19,065 bases of DNA from an uncultured Sediminicola sp. (GTDB lineage: Bacteria > Bacteroidota > Bacteroidia > Flavobacteriales > Flavobacteriaceae): NCBI GenBank assembly GCA_938039345.1, contig CALHVB010000041.1, positions 1 to 19,065 on the forward strand. Reading direction: 5' to 3'. Made by a program: the position numbers and the translations under genes. The notes under the pieces are model-generated. The model saw only the letters and a list, made by a program, of their open reading frames with translations. It was not told the origin of the DNA and searched no databases. This document shows positions 1 through 6,548 of the stretch, piece after piece (position 1 is the stretch's first letter; each line of letters starts with the position of its first letter).

Positions 1-854
1 GCTCTTTTTACAACCACTTCCTCTTCTAATTCCATTGCATTCATATCTTGTGCTACTTGTTTTTGTTTTTTAGCAATACCCAATGTTCCATAGGATACAT
101 AGGTTTTGTTTAATTTAGAATTGAGTTTAATAATATCATCATCATAAGGAGTATTTATATGTACTACTTGCTTATTGTGGTCTATGGCTATGTATTCTCC
201 GCCTGTTAATAGAGCACCATTTTTCCAATTGCTAGAAACACCTTGCTGATAGCTGCCACAGAAAATAGTATTTACAATAATATCCTTTTCTTTGGCATTA
301 GTAACAGCATCTTTATAATTTAATTTTCCTTGAGAAAACGGTTCGTTGCCAGCGATAAAAATCATTTTAAGGTTATCTGGGTTTTTACCCCACTCTAATT
401 GTTTTAATGAGGTTTGTATTACTTGTCCGCAGTATTCTTCGCCACCATTGGTAGTTAATGAGAATAATTTTTCAGAAATCTCATCTAAATCGCTACTAAA
501 GTTTAATACTTGTTGTATGTAACCTTCACCAGAAGGTAAGTCGTCGTTTCCATATTGGTATAAAGCAATTTGCAATTGTGGTCTTTTTTCATTGCCACAT
601 TTAACATAAGAAAACTTATTAACGATATCCCATAGTTGTGCTTTTGCTTGGTTTATGAGTCCATCCATACTGTTACTGGTGTCTAACAGTAGTGCAATTT
701 TCACATATTGTTCTACAGGTTTATCATCTTCAATTTTAACATAAGCTGTAACAGCTTTAGTGTCTATTTTTTTTGTTTTTCCTTCACAACCCGTAATTGC
801 GGAAACAGAGAATAACATTAATCCTAATCCTAAAATATTTTTTATAGTTTTCAT
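1..854 (-). CDS. VWA-domain lipoprotein, 3' end outside the window
   Basis: I translated this reading frame from the ATG at 852-854; it stays open to the left edge, so about 284 N-terminal codons are visible. The N-terminus is a lipoprotein signal: a basic start (MKTIKN), a hydrophobic stretch and a lipobox-like AITGC that puts the lipidated cysteine at residue 23. Next comes a von Willebrand factor A domain, with the MIDAS metal motif DTSNS at residues 58-62, a plausible MIDAS threonine in the segment LTTNGGEE, and the core strands KMIFIAGNEPF and IIVNTIFCGSY. VWA domains usually bind protein partners through a divalent metal; the partner here is unknown. The gene starts 20 nt after the stop of the DUF4349 gene on the same strand, so the two are probably co-transcribed. 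The residue after the lipid cysteine is Glu, which gives no firm clue to inner- or outer-membrane sorting in this phylum. Family is secure, function is not. Confidence 0.85.
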   Translation of the reverse strand, partial: MKTIKNILGLGLMLFSVSAITGCEGKTKKIDTKAVTAYVKIEDDKPVEQYVKIALLLDTSNSMDGLINQAKAQLWDIVNKFSYVKCGNEKRPQLQIALYQYGNDDLPSGEGYIQQVLNFSSDLDEISEKLFSLTTNGGEEYCGQVIQTSLKQLEWGKNPDNLKMIFIAGNEPFSQGKLNYKDAVTNAKEKDIIVNTIFCGSYQQGVSSNWKNGALLTGGEYIAIDHNKQVVHINTPYDDDIIKLNSKLNKTYVSYGTLGIAKKQKQVAQDMNAMELEEEVVVKR

Positions 855-874
855 TTCTTCTAATTTTAAAATTT

Positions 875-1717
875 CTATTGTTTGTTTTTTATAAGAGTTT
901 TTGTTTTTTCAATTGCTAAGAGTAATATATAGGCAAAGAGAACCGCAAAGAATAAAGATGCTATAAGTTGTAAATAAGTAATGATTGTCCATTCTAACGC
1001 ATTCATTATTCTGTGTGAAAAACTTAGTTTAGTTACATTTTGCTCAGACAAGGAGAATTGTATGGTGCAGAATTCGTTTTCACTATCAAAACTTCCTAGG
1101 CTAACGCCTAAATCTTGTAATTGCTGTTCAATTTCTAAGATCCTATTTTCTAAAAGAATATGTTCATCTATTTTACCTCCTTTTAATTTTAAATCTATAA
1201 GTGAGGTTCTTATTTTTTCTAAGGAAGCCTTTTTAGCATTTAACTCTTTGTATTCGTTTGTTTTATCTTTTTTGGTAATTTGTTTAGATAGTACATGCCC
1301 TATTTTAACGAGTTCATTGTACATGGCATCAAAATTCTTGGGAGGTACACCAATATGTAAGTTAAGCTTACGATTACCCAGATTTCCTTTATTTTCTTCG
1401 AACTGAATAAGTGCATCAAAATCTTTAATTTCTTTGCGTATTAGTTGCTCTTCGAACTCATATTTATTAGATTTTGTATCTATGGTTGCTATTTTTTCAT
1501 ATTTCTGATCAATTTTTACAGGTGAATTTTGAAGATTATTTGTCTGGTATTTTTTAGAAGCATAATTTCTCCTTAGTTCTATAGAGTGTTCGGATATCTC
1601 ATTTAAAATAATAGGGTTTGTTGTTACTACTTTTTTACCATAAATTAATTTGTAAACAAAAAGAGCAACAAACAGTAGTATTAAAATTGATAATATTTTT
1701 TTTATAGATTTTCTCAT
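875..1717 (-). CDS. DUF4349 domain protein, membrane anchored at both ends
   Basis: A 280-residue protein that fits DUF4349. An N-terminal hydrophobic helix (about 8-25) has no lipobox or obvious cleavage site, and a second helix lies near the C-terminus (about 243-269) before a short basic tail. Between them is a mostly charged domain: the segment LNLHIGVPPKNFDAMYNEL with IGHVLSKQ is typical of the family, then a coiled-coil-prone stretch (about 155-205) and a closing beta segment (FCTIQFSLSEQ). The simplest topology is two membrane anchors with the coiled coil in the periplasm. It is first in a probable two-gene unit with the VWA lipoprotein 20 nt downstream. The biochemical role of DUF4349 is unknown to me, so I assign none. 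The start is the ATG nearest the hydrophobic helix, preceded by an A-rich leader on the coding strand. Confidence 0.85.
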   Translation of the reverse strand: MRKSIKKILSILILLFVALFVYKLIYGKKVVTTNPIILNEISEHSIELRRNYASKKYQTNNLQNSPVKIDQKYEKIATIDTKSNKYEFEEQLIRKEIKDFDALIQFEENKGNLGNRKLNLHIGVPPKNFDAMYNELVKIGHVLSKQITKKDKTNEYKELNAKKASLEKIRTSLIDLKLKGGKIDEHILLENRILEIEQQLQDLGVSLGSFDSENEFCTIQFSLSEQNVTKLSFSHRIMNALEWTIITYLQLIASLFFAVLFAYILLLAIEKTKTLIKNKQ

Positions 1718-1922
1718 TTCTTTTTAATTTCTGAGATAAAAGTATTTTTAAAAGAGTTGAAGAAAAAGGTAGAATGAGGGAGTAGCTATTTTGAATGAGT
1801 AAACACACTACTTAAATGTATAATTGGGTATAATGAGTACGCTAAATAACTATTTTGAACATTTCTTCATTTTTTAAAACCATTTAAAGTGATTAAGTTT
1901 ATCCTAGATTAATAGAAAATGA
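1718..1922. other. Divergent intergenic control region with a 13-nt direct repeat
   Basis: This 205-nt gap lies between the divergent DUF4349 and sensor-kinase genes, so it should hold both promoters. The minus-strand candidate is listed separately. For the plus strand I see no clean TAnnTTTG element. The region carries a near-perfect direct repeat, TA(G/A)CTATTTTGAA, at 1783-1795 and 1847-1859, 64 nt apart, each containing a TATTTTGAA segment close to but one base short of the -7 consensus. The only small frames present are under 20 codons, and I do not call them genes. Confidence 0.45.
1737..1767 (-). promoter_or_regulatory. Candidate Bacteroidota-type promoter for the DUF4349/VWA unit
   Basis: Read on the minus strand, TACTTTTA (1744-1737) matches the Bacteroidota -7 consensus TAnnTTTG at all but the last base. 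TTTT (1767-1764) lies 19 nt upstream, one base from the -33 consensus TTTG. Transcription would begin around 1730, giving a leader of roughly a dozen bases before the ATG at 1717. In AT-rich DNA such near matches also occur by chance. Confidence 0.4.
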
Positions 1923-4127
1923 ATGCAAAAGTATAGGTACATACTCATAATATTTCTTTGTAGTTTTTTTACTGTTTTTTCTCAAGTGCAAGAAAATAAT
2001 GAGCAGTTTGAGATTAAAGGTTCTGTAAAAGGCAGAGAAAAGGGTACACCAATTTCTGGTGTATTTGTATCTACAAATTGGGGTAGGCAAACAACAACAG
2101 ATATTTTTGGGGAATTTAAGATTGATGTTAAAGTCGGAGATATTTTAATTATAGAAAGCCCCGAGTTAGAAACAATACGTTATACTATAAAGAATAATGA
2201 AGATGTAGATGTATTGGTAGAAGGTTATGAGGAAAGCGCGTTTAGTAGTAAAAGTAAAATATCTAAATCTCGTAGCACATCTTATAATAGCTTATTAGAT
2301 TCTGCCAATTATTATAAAAAGAAAGACATTAAAAAGAGCATTGATTTTATAACAAAATCAATAGCGCAATTAGGTAAAAGAGCCGATAAAGAAAGATTAG
2401 CAATTTCTTTAACAACGCTAGGCGAAGTCTACCAATATTATAAACAATACGATCTGGCTATTGCTAATTACAAAGATGCTTTAGAAGCAAAAAAAACAAC
2501 TAAAACAACGCTACTTTTAGGAAAAGCTTATTTGCTAAATAAAGAATATAAAAAAGCAGAAGCTATCTTTTTGCCGTTAACGAAGATAAAAAGTCGTATT
2601 CCTTATGAACATATTTTGGTTTATGAGGGTATGGGAGATGCGTATAAAGGTCTTGGCGATGTAAATAAGTCAGTGGCATTTTATAATGAAGGTATTTTAA
2701 TAGCGAACAAAAATAGAATTACGCATAAACTAACCGATTTAAATTCTAAAATTGCCGATGCTTACGAAAAAGATAATAAATCTATAGAAGCTCAAGGGTA
2801 TTATAATAATTCTTTAGAATTGGCTAAAAAGCAAACCCCTAAAAGAGCTATAAAAGAAAAAGATAAAGTAGCAGATTTTTATAATAAAGAGAGTAAGTAT
2901 GATGATGAAATAAAATTACGAAAAGAAAGTTTAGAAGAATTAAATAGCTTGCCTGGAGGAATAATTAAGGAAGAGATAAATAGTTTAGACGAAGAAATTA
3001 TATCTAAGCAACGTATAAATTATAAAATTGCCAACGCTTATATAGCCCAAGAAGCATATGATGAAGCAATACCATATTTAGAAAAGAGTATTAAAGAAGC
3101 AGGCGATGATGATGATTTAGTGGTACAGAAAGATGCAACAAGTAAACTTTCAGATGTTTATGGTAGAATAGGAGAATATTCTAAAGCTTTTGAAACGTAT
3201 AAGAAATACAAAGAAGTTACAGATACGCTATACTTTAGAAAAGAACAAGAAATCGCCAGAGCCGCAAGATTTAATAGAGAAATAGCCTCAAAACAAAGTC
3301 GTATTTCTGGTTTAGAACAAGAAAGACAATTGTCTCAGAGTAAATACGATTTAGCATTAACAAGTCAGGAGCTTACGCGAGAAAGTAATAAACGACAAAA
3401 ATGGATTATCTATTCTTTAATTTTTGGAATGTTACTGTTAGGAATAGCTGCTTTTTTCTTTTATAGGAGTAACGAAAAGCAAAAATTAGCTAATAATTTA
3501 TTGGCATTAAAGTCGCTTCGTTCACAAATGAATCCTCATTTTATTTTTAATGCATTAAACTCTGTAAATAATTATATAGCAAAGAGCGATGAACGTAGCG
3601 CTAACAGGTATTTAAGCGAGTTTTCTACACTAATGCGTGCTGTTTTAGAAAACTCGGAGGAAGACTACATATCATTATCAAAAGAATTAGAACTGTTAAA
3701 GCTGTATACAAAATTAGAACATTCGCGTTTTGCAGATAAGTTCGATTATGAAATTTTAATAGATGAACACATAGATATAGATGCTTATAAAATACCGCCA
3801 ATGCTGCTTCAACCCTATATAGAAAATGCAATATGGCATGGATTAAGGTATAAGGAAGAAAAAGGGTTTTTAAAAATTAGTTTAAAACAAGAAAATATAA
3901 ATACTATACTTATAACTATTACAGATAATGGGATAGGCAGAAAAAAATCGGCGGCATTAAAAACATCAAACCAAAAGAAACAAAAATCTAAAGGTATGGG
4001 GAATATTAAAAAGAGGGTTGCTATTTTAAATGATATGTATAAGGATAAGGTAGCAGTTCATATTTCCGATTTAAACAATGAAGATAGTACAGGGACCATT
4101 GTAAAATTTAGCTTAAAAAAAGAGTAA
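1923..4127 (+). CDS. TPR sensor histidine kinase, LytS type (His_kinase PF06580)
   Basis: A 734-residue membrane sensor kinase. In order: a signal peptide (about 1-20, ending VFSQ); a carboxypeptidase-regulatory-like beta domain (about 28-100, with IKGSVKGR and TTDIFGEFKI); a long array of tetratricopeptide repeats (about 120-445); a short coiled coil; one transmembrane helix (about 495-516); then the LytS-type kinase core. The phospho-acceptor is His539 in QMNPHFIFNALNS. The ATP-binding part shows QPYIENAIWHGL (N box), DNGIG and KGMGNIKKRV. The N-terminal domain and TPRs should lie in the periplasm and sense a protein or envelope signal. It should phosphorylate the LytTR regulator whose ATG overlaps its stop codon by one base. 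An out-of-frame ATG at 1919 opens a five-codon frame across the start; I chose the ATG at 1923 because it leads directly into the signal peptide. The signal is unknown. Confidence 0.93.
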   Translation: MQKYRYILIIFLCSFFTVFSQVQENNEQFEIKGSVKGREKGTPISGVFVSTNWGRQTTTDIFGEFKIDVKVGDILIIESPELETIRYTIKNNEDVDVLVEGYEESAFSSKSKISKSRSTSYNSLLDSANYYKKKDIKKSIDFITKSIAQLGKRADKERLAISLTTLGEVYQYYKQYDLAIANYKDALEAKKTTKTTLLLGKAYLLNKEYKKAEAIFLPLTKIKSRIPYEHILVYEGMGDAYKGLGDVNKSVAFYNEGILIANKNRITHKLTDLNSKIADAYEKDNKSIEAQGYYNNSLELAKKQTPKRAIKEKDKVADFYNKESKYDDEIKLRKESLEELNSLPGGIIKEEINSLDEEIISKQRINYKIANAYIAQEAYDEAIPYLEKSIKEAGDDDDLVVQKDATSKLSDVYGRIGEYSKAFETYKKYKEVTDTLYFRKEQEIARAARFNREIASKQSRISGLEQERQLSQSKYDLALTSQELTRESNKRQKWIIYSLIFGMLLLGIAAFFFYRSNEKQKLANNLLALKSLRSQMNPHFIFNALNSVNNYIAKSDERSANRYLSEFSTLMRAVLENSEEDYISLSKELELLKLYTKLEHSRFADKFDYEILIDEHIDIDAYKIPPMLLQPYIENAIWHGLRYKEEKGFLKISLKQENINTILITITDNGIGRKKSAALKTSNQKKQKSKGMGNIKKRVAILNDMYKDKVAVHISDLNNEDSTGTIVKFSLKKE

Positions 4128-4858
4128 TGAAATTAAATGCAATACTAATAGAGGATGAAAGTAATAGTAGAGAAATTCTACGAAACTACTTGGCTAAATA
4201 CTGTGCTAATGTAAATTTAGTAGGAGAAGCAGCTACTATAAAAGAAGGTTTAGCTCTTATAAATAAAGAAAAATTAGATTTAATTTTTTTAGATGTAGAA
4301 ATGCCTTTTGGAAATGCTTTTGATTTATTAGAACAAGTTCCAAATCGTACGTTCGAGACGGTTTTTGTAACGGCTTACAATCAGTATGCTATGGATGCAT
4401 TAAATAACCAGGCAGCTTATTATTTAATGAAACCTATAAATATAGATGAGCTAATAAAAGCAGTAGATTATGTTACCGAGATTAGAAAAAAAGAAAATGC
4501 TTTAGAGGACCAAGTATTAAAGCCAAAATTGAATAAGGTAGATGGAAAAATAACATTACCACAACAAGATGGTTTTCAGGTATTAAACGTTTCAGAAATT
4601 TTGTATTGTAAAGCAGATGATAATTACACTGAAATATATCTCGAAAATAAAAAGTTGCTGGTAAGTAAAACTTTAAAATATTTTGAAGCTATACTAGCTA
4701 GTTATTCTTTTGCTAGGATACATAAATCTTATTTGGTAAATGTAAATGAGATAACGAAGTACAGAAAAGGAAAAGGAGGAAGTGTTGTTGTTTCTAACGG
4801 CAAAGAGTTATTAGTATCTGCCTCTAAGAAAAAAGATTTATTAGCTTATTTTGAATAG
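4127..4858 (+). CDS. LytTR-family response regulator
   Basis: A 243-residue two-component regulator. The receiver domain (about 1-120) has the acidic pocket Glu9/Asp10, the phospho-acceptor Asp56 in LIFLDVEMP, Thr82 in FVTAYNQYA and the conserved Lys102-Pro103. A linker is followed by a LytTR DNA-binding domain (about 145-243; segments ILYCKADDNYTEIYLENKK, FARIHKSYLVNVNEI and LVSASKKKDLL). LytTR proteins bind short direct repeats as dimers. Its ATG shares one base with the kinase stop codon (TAATG), so translation is probably coupled and the pair is very likely cognate. Targets cannot be read from the window; autoregulation through the repeat region 1718-1922 is possible but unproven. No key residue is missing. 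Confidence 0.94.
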   Translation: MKLNAILIEDESNSREILRNYLAKYCANVNLVGEAATIKEGLALINKEKLDLIFLDVEMPFGNAFDLLEQVPNRTFETVFVTAYNQYAMDALNNQAAYYLMKPINIDELIKAVDYVTEIRKKENALEDQVLKPKLNKVDGKITLPQQDGFQVLNVSEILYCKADDNYTEIYLENKKLLVSKTLKYFEAILASYSFARIHKSYLVNVNEITKYRKGKGGSVVVSNGKELLVSASKKKDLLAYFE

Positions 4859-4859
4859 T

Positions 4860-5375
4860 ATGATATTAAAAACAATTAACGGAAAAACTCCAATTATTGG
4901 CGAGGATTGTTTTATAGCAGAGAACGCAACAATTGTTGGAGATGTTACCATGGGGAAACAATGTAGTATATGGTATAATGCTGTGTTGCGTGGAGATGTA
5001 CATTTTATAAAAATGGGAAATAAAGTAAACATACAGGATGGAGCAGTAGTGCACTGTACGTATCAAAAACACCCAACCACTATAGGTAATAATGTTTCTG
5101 TAGGGCATAATGCTATTGTGCACGGTTGTACTATTAAGGATAATGTGTTAATAGGTATGGGGAGTATAGTTATGGACGATTGTGTGATAGAAAGTAATAG
5201 TATTATAGCTGCTGGTGCCGTACTTACAAAAGGCACACATGTACTCTCTGGAACTATATTTGCGGGTATGCCCGCAAAGAAAATAAAAGATATTAGTCCA
5301 GAATTAAGTAGCGGAGAGATAGATCGTATCGCCAATAATTACGTAAAATATTCTGGTTGGTTTAAAAAAGATTAG
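4860..5375 (+). CDS. Gamma-carbonic-anhydrase-like hexapeptide-repeat protein
   Basis: A 171-residue left-handed beta-helix protein of the YrdA/PaaY/CaiE/CcmM group. The hexapeptide pattern runs through most of its length (IAENATIVGDVTMG, IGNNVSVGHNAIVHGC, LIGMGSIVMDD, IIAAGAVLTKGT), ending in FAGMPAKKIKDIS and a C-terminal helix. Counted from this start, the three histidines expected to hold zinc are present: His65 (VVHC), His83 and His88 (GHNAIVHG), with the 18- and 5-residue spacing I recall for short gamma-class proteins. Activity as a carbonic anhydrase is therefore possible, but many homologues have no demonstrated activity. I chose the ATG at 4860, one base after the regulator's stop. 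A TTG at 4851 would add only Met-Asn-Ser and overlap the regulator. Its position makes it the third gene of the two-component operon, though a functional tie is not implied. Confidence 0.88.
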   Translation: MILKTINGKTPIIGEDCFIAENATIVGDVTMGKQCSIWYNAVLRGDVHFIKMGNKVNIQDGAVVHCTYQKHPTTIGNNVSVGHNAIVHGCTIKDNVLIGMGSIVMDDCVIESNSIIAAGAVLTKGTHVLSGTIFAGMPAKKIKDISPELSSGEIDRIANNYVKYSGWFKKD

Positions 5376-5460
5376 AAAATTTACAGGTAAATAAATTAAA
5401 CAGAGAGCGTGATTAGGGGTGTTTTATGAGGTAGACAATTAATTATTTTACAGTCTGGTA

Positions 5461-5492
5461 TTTATAGAAAACTTTTATAATCCTTATTTTCG
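5461..5492 (+). promoter_or_regulatory. Bacteroidota-type promoter for fabD
   Basis: TATTTTCG (5485-5492), followed by CACC, closely resembles the flavobacterial -7 element TAnnTTTG with its common GCACC extension, with one mismatch. TTTA (5461-5464) lies 20 nt upstream and matches the -33 TTTG at three of four bases. Transcription would start a few bases downstream, giving a short A-rich leader before the ATG at 5514. The preceding 5376-5460 holds no gene or convincing terminator. Confidence 0.6.
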
Positions 5493-5513
5493 CACCACTA
5501 AAAATTAAAAAAA

Positions 5514-6395
5514 ATGAATGCATATATATTTCCTGGTCAAGGAGCACAGTTTGTAGGAATGGGTTTAGATTTATATGAAAACTATCCTTTAGCACAAGAA
5601 ATGTTCGAAAAAGCAAATGAAATTCTTGGATTTTCTATTACAGATATAATGTTTCAGGGAACAAAAGAAGATTTAATGCAGACAAAGGTTACACAGCCTG
5701 CTATTTTTCTTCATTCTGTAATACTAAGTAAAGTAATGGGAGATAAATTTAAGCCAGAAATGGTTGCAGGGCATTCATTAGGAGAGTTTTCTGCTTTGGT
5801 AGCTAATGGAGTTTTAAATTTTGAGGACGGTTTAAAATTAGTATCAAAGCGAGCATTAGCAATGCAGAAAGCATGTGAAGTGCAGAAAAGCACCATGGCA
5901 GCAGTATTGGGACTAGAAGATAAAGTGGTAGAAGATGTTTGTGATGGTATAGAAGGAATTGTTGTGGCGGCAAATTATAATTGCCCGGGGCAATTGGTGA
6001 TTTCTGGCGAAGTAGAAGCTATTAACAAAGCCTGTGAAAAATTAAAAGAAGTAGGAGCTCGTAGAGCATTGGTTTTACCAGTAGGTGGGGCTTTTCATTC
6101 ACCGTTAATGGAGCCAGCAAGAGAAGAATTAGCAGCAGCAATAGAAGCTACTACTTTTAATACTCCAACATGTCCTATTTATCAGAATGTAACAACAACG
6201 GCAGTAACAAATGCAGAGGATATTAAAAAGAATTTAATATTGCAACTAACAGCACCAGTTAAGTGGACACAGAGTGTGCAAAATATGATAAAAGATGGAG
6301 CTCAATTATTTACAGAAATTGGCCCAGGAAAAGTACTTCAGGGCTTAGTAAAGAAAATAGAAAAGACAGCTGAGACAACTTCTGTAGTATTGTAA
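5514..6395 (+). CDS. fabD: Malonyl-CoA:ACP S-malonyltransferase
   Basis: A 293-residue cytoplasmic enzyme that transfers malonyl from CoA to acyl carrier protein, supplying the extender unit for type II fatty-acid synthesis. The family signatures are intact: YIFPGQGAQFVGMG at the N-terminus, the catalytic nucleophile Ser88 in GHSLGEFSAL, Arg113 in SKRALAMQ (carboxylate binding), Gln61 in the VTQPA segment, and the catalytic His195 in GGAFHSPLM. Length is close to other FabD proteins, and the C-terminal FTEIGPGKVLQGLVKK is typical. It sits alone here with its own promoter and no other fab genes beside it. The ATG at 5514 begins directly with the conserved N-terminal strand, so the start is secure. 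No transmembrane or signal sequence is seen. Confidence 0.97.
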   Translation: MNAYIFPGQGAQFVGMGLDLYENYPLAQEMFEKANEILGFSITDIMFQGTKEDLMQTKVTQPAIFLHSVILSKVMGDKFKPEMVAGHSLGEFSALVANGVLNFEDGLKLVSKRALAMQKACEVQKSTMAAVLGLEDKVVEDVCDGIEGIVVAANYNCPGQLVISGEVEAINKACEKLKEVGARRALVLPVGGAFHSPLMEPAREELAAAIEATTFNTPTCPIYQNVTTTAVTNAEDIKKNLILQLTAPVKWTQSVQNMIKDGAQLFTEIGPGKVLQGLVKKIEKTAETTSVVL

Positions 6396-6456
6396 TTGTT
6401 AGCTTTATCGATGAAATTCGGTATTTGAACAGAAAAAAAATCATTTAACCTTTATT

Positions 6457-6489
6457 ATTGGTTTAACGGGTGTTTTTTTACTAATATTG
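6457..6489 (+). promoter_or_regulatory. Weak candidate promoter for the T9SS surface-protein cassette
   Basis: Between fabD and the adhesin-like gene, ATTG (6457-6460) and TAATATTG (6482-6489) lie 21 nt apart, each one mismatch from the Bacteroidota elements TTTG and TAnnTTTG. The leader to the ATG at 6549 would be about 55 nt. It is the best match I found in 6396-6548, but the evidence is thin. Confidence 0.3.
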
Positions 6490-6548
6490 GTGACTAATTT
6501 TTCATTGCGGTATATAAATTAAGCCGTTGAATTTTTGAAATAATTAAG

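Noticed and set aside
981..1406. 141-codon plus-strand frame opposite the DUF4349 gene
   Set aside because: It lies wholly antisense to a protein with clear family features, and its translation is Ser/Leu/Phe-rich with no domain pattern, as expected of a shadow frame.
4851..4859. TTG start for the hexapeptide protein
   Set aside because: It would add only three residues and overlap the regulator stop; the ATG at 4860 begins at the conserved N-terminal strand and follows the stop by one base.
6442..6466. Possible hairpin terminator after fabD (AACC/GGTT arms)
   Set aside because: The paired arms are only about four perfect bases and no T-tract follows immediately, so it does not meet a reasonable standard for a terminator.
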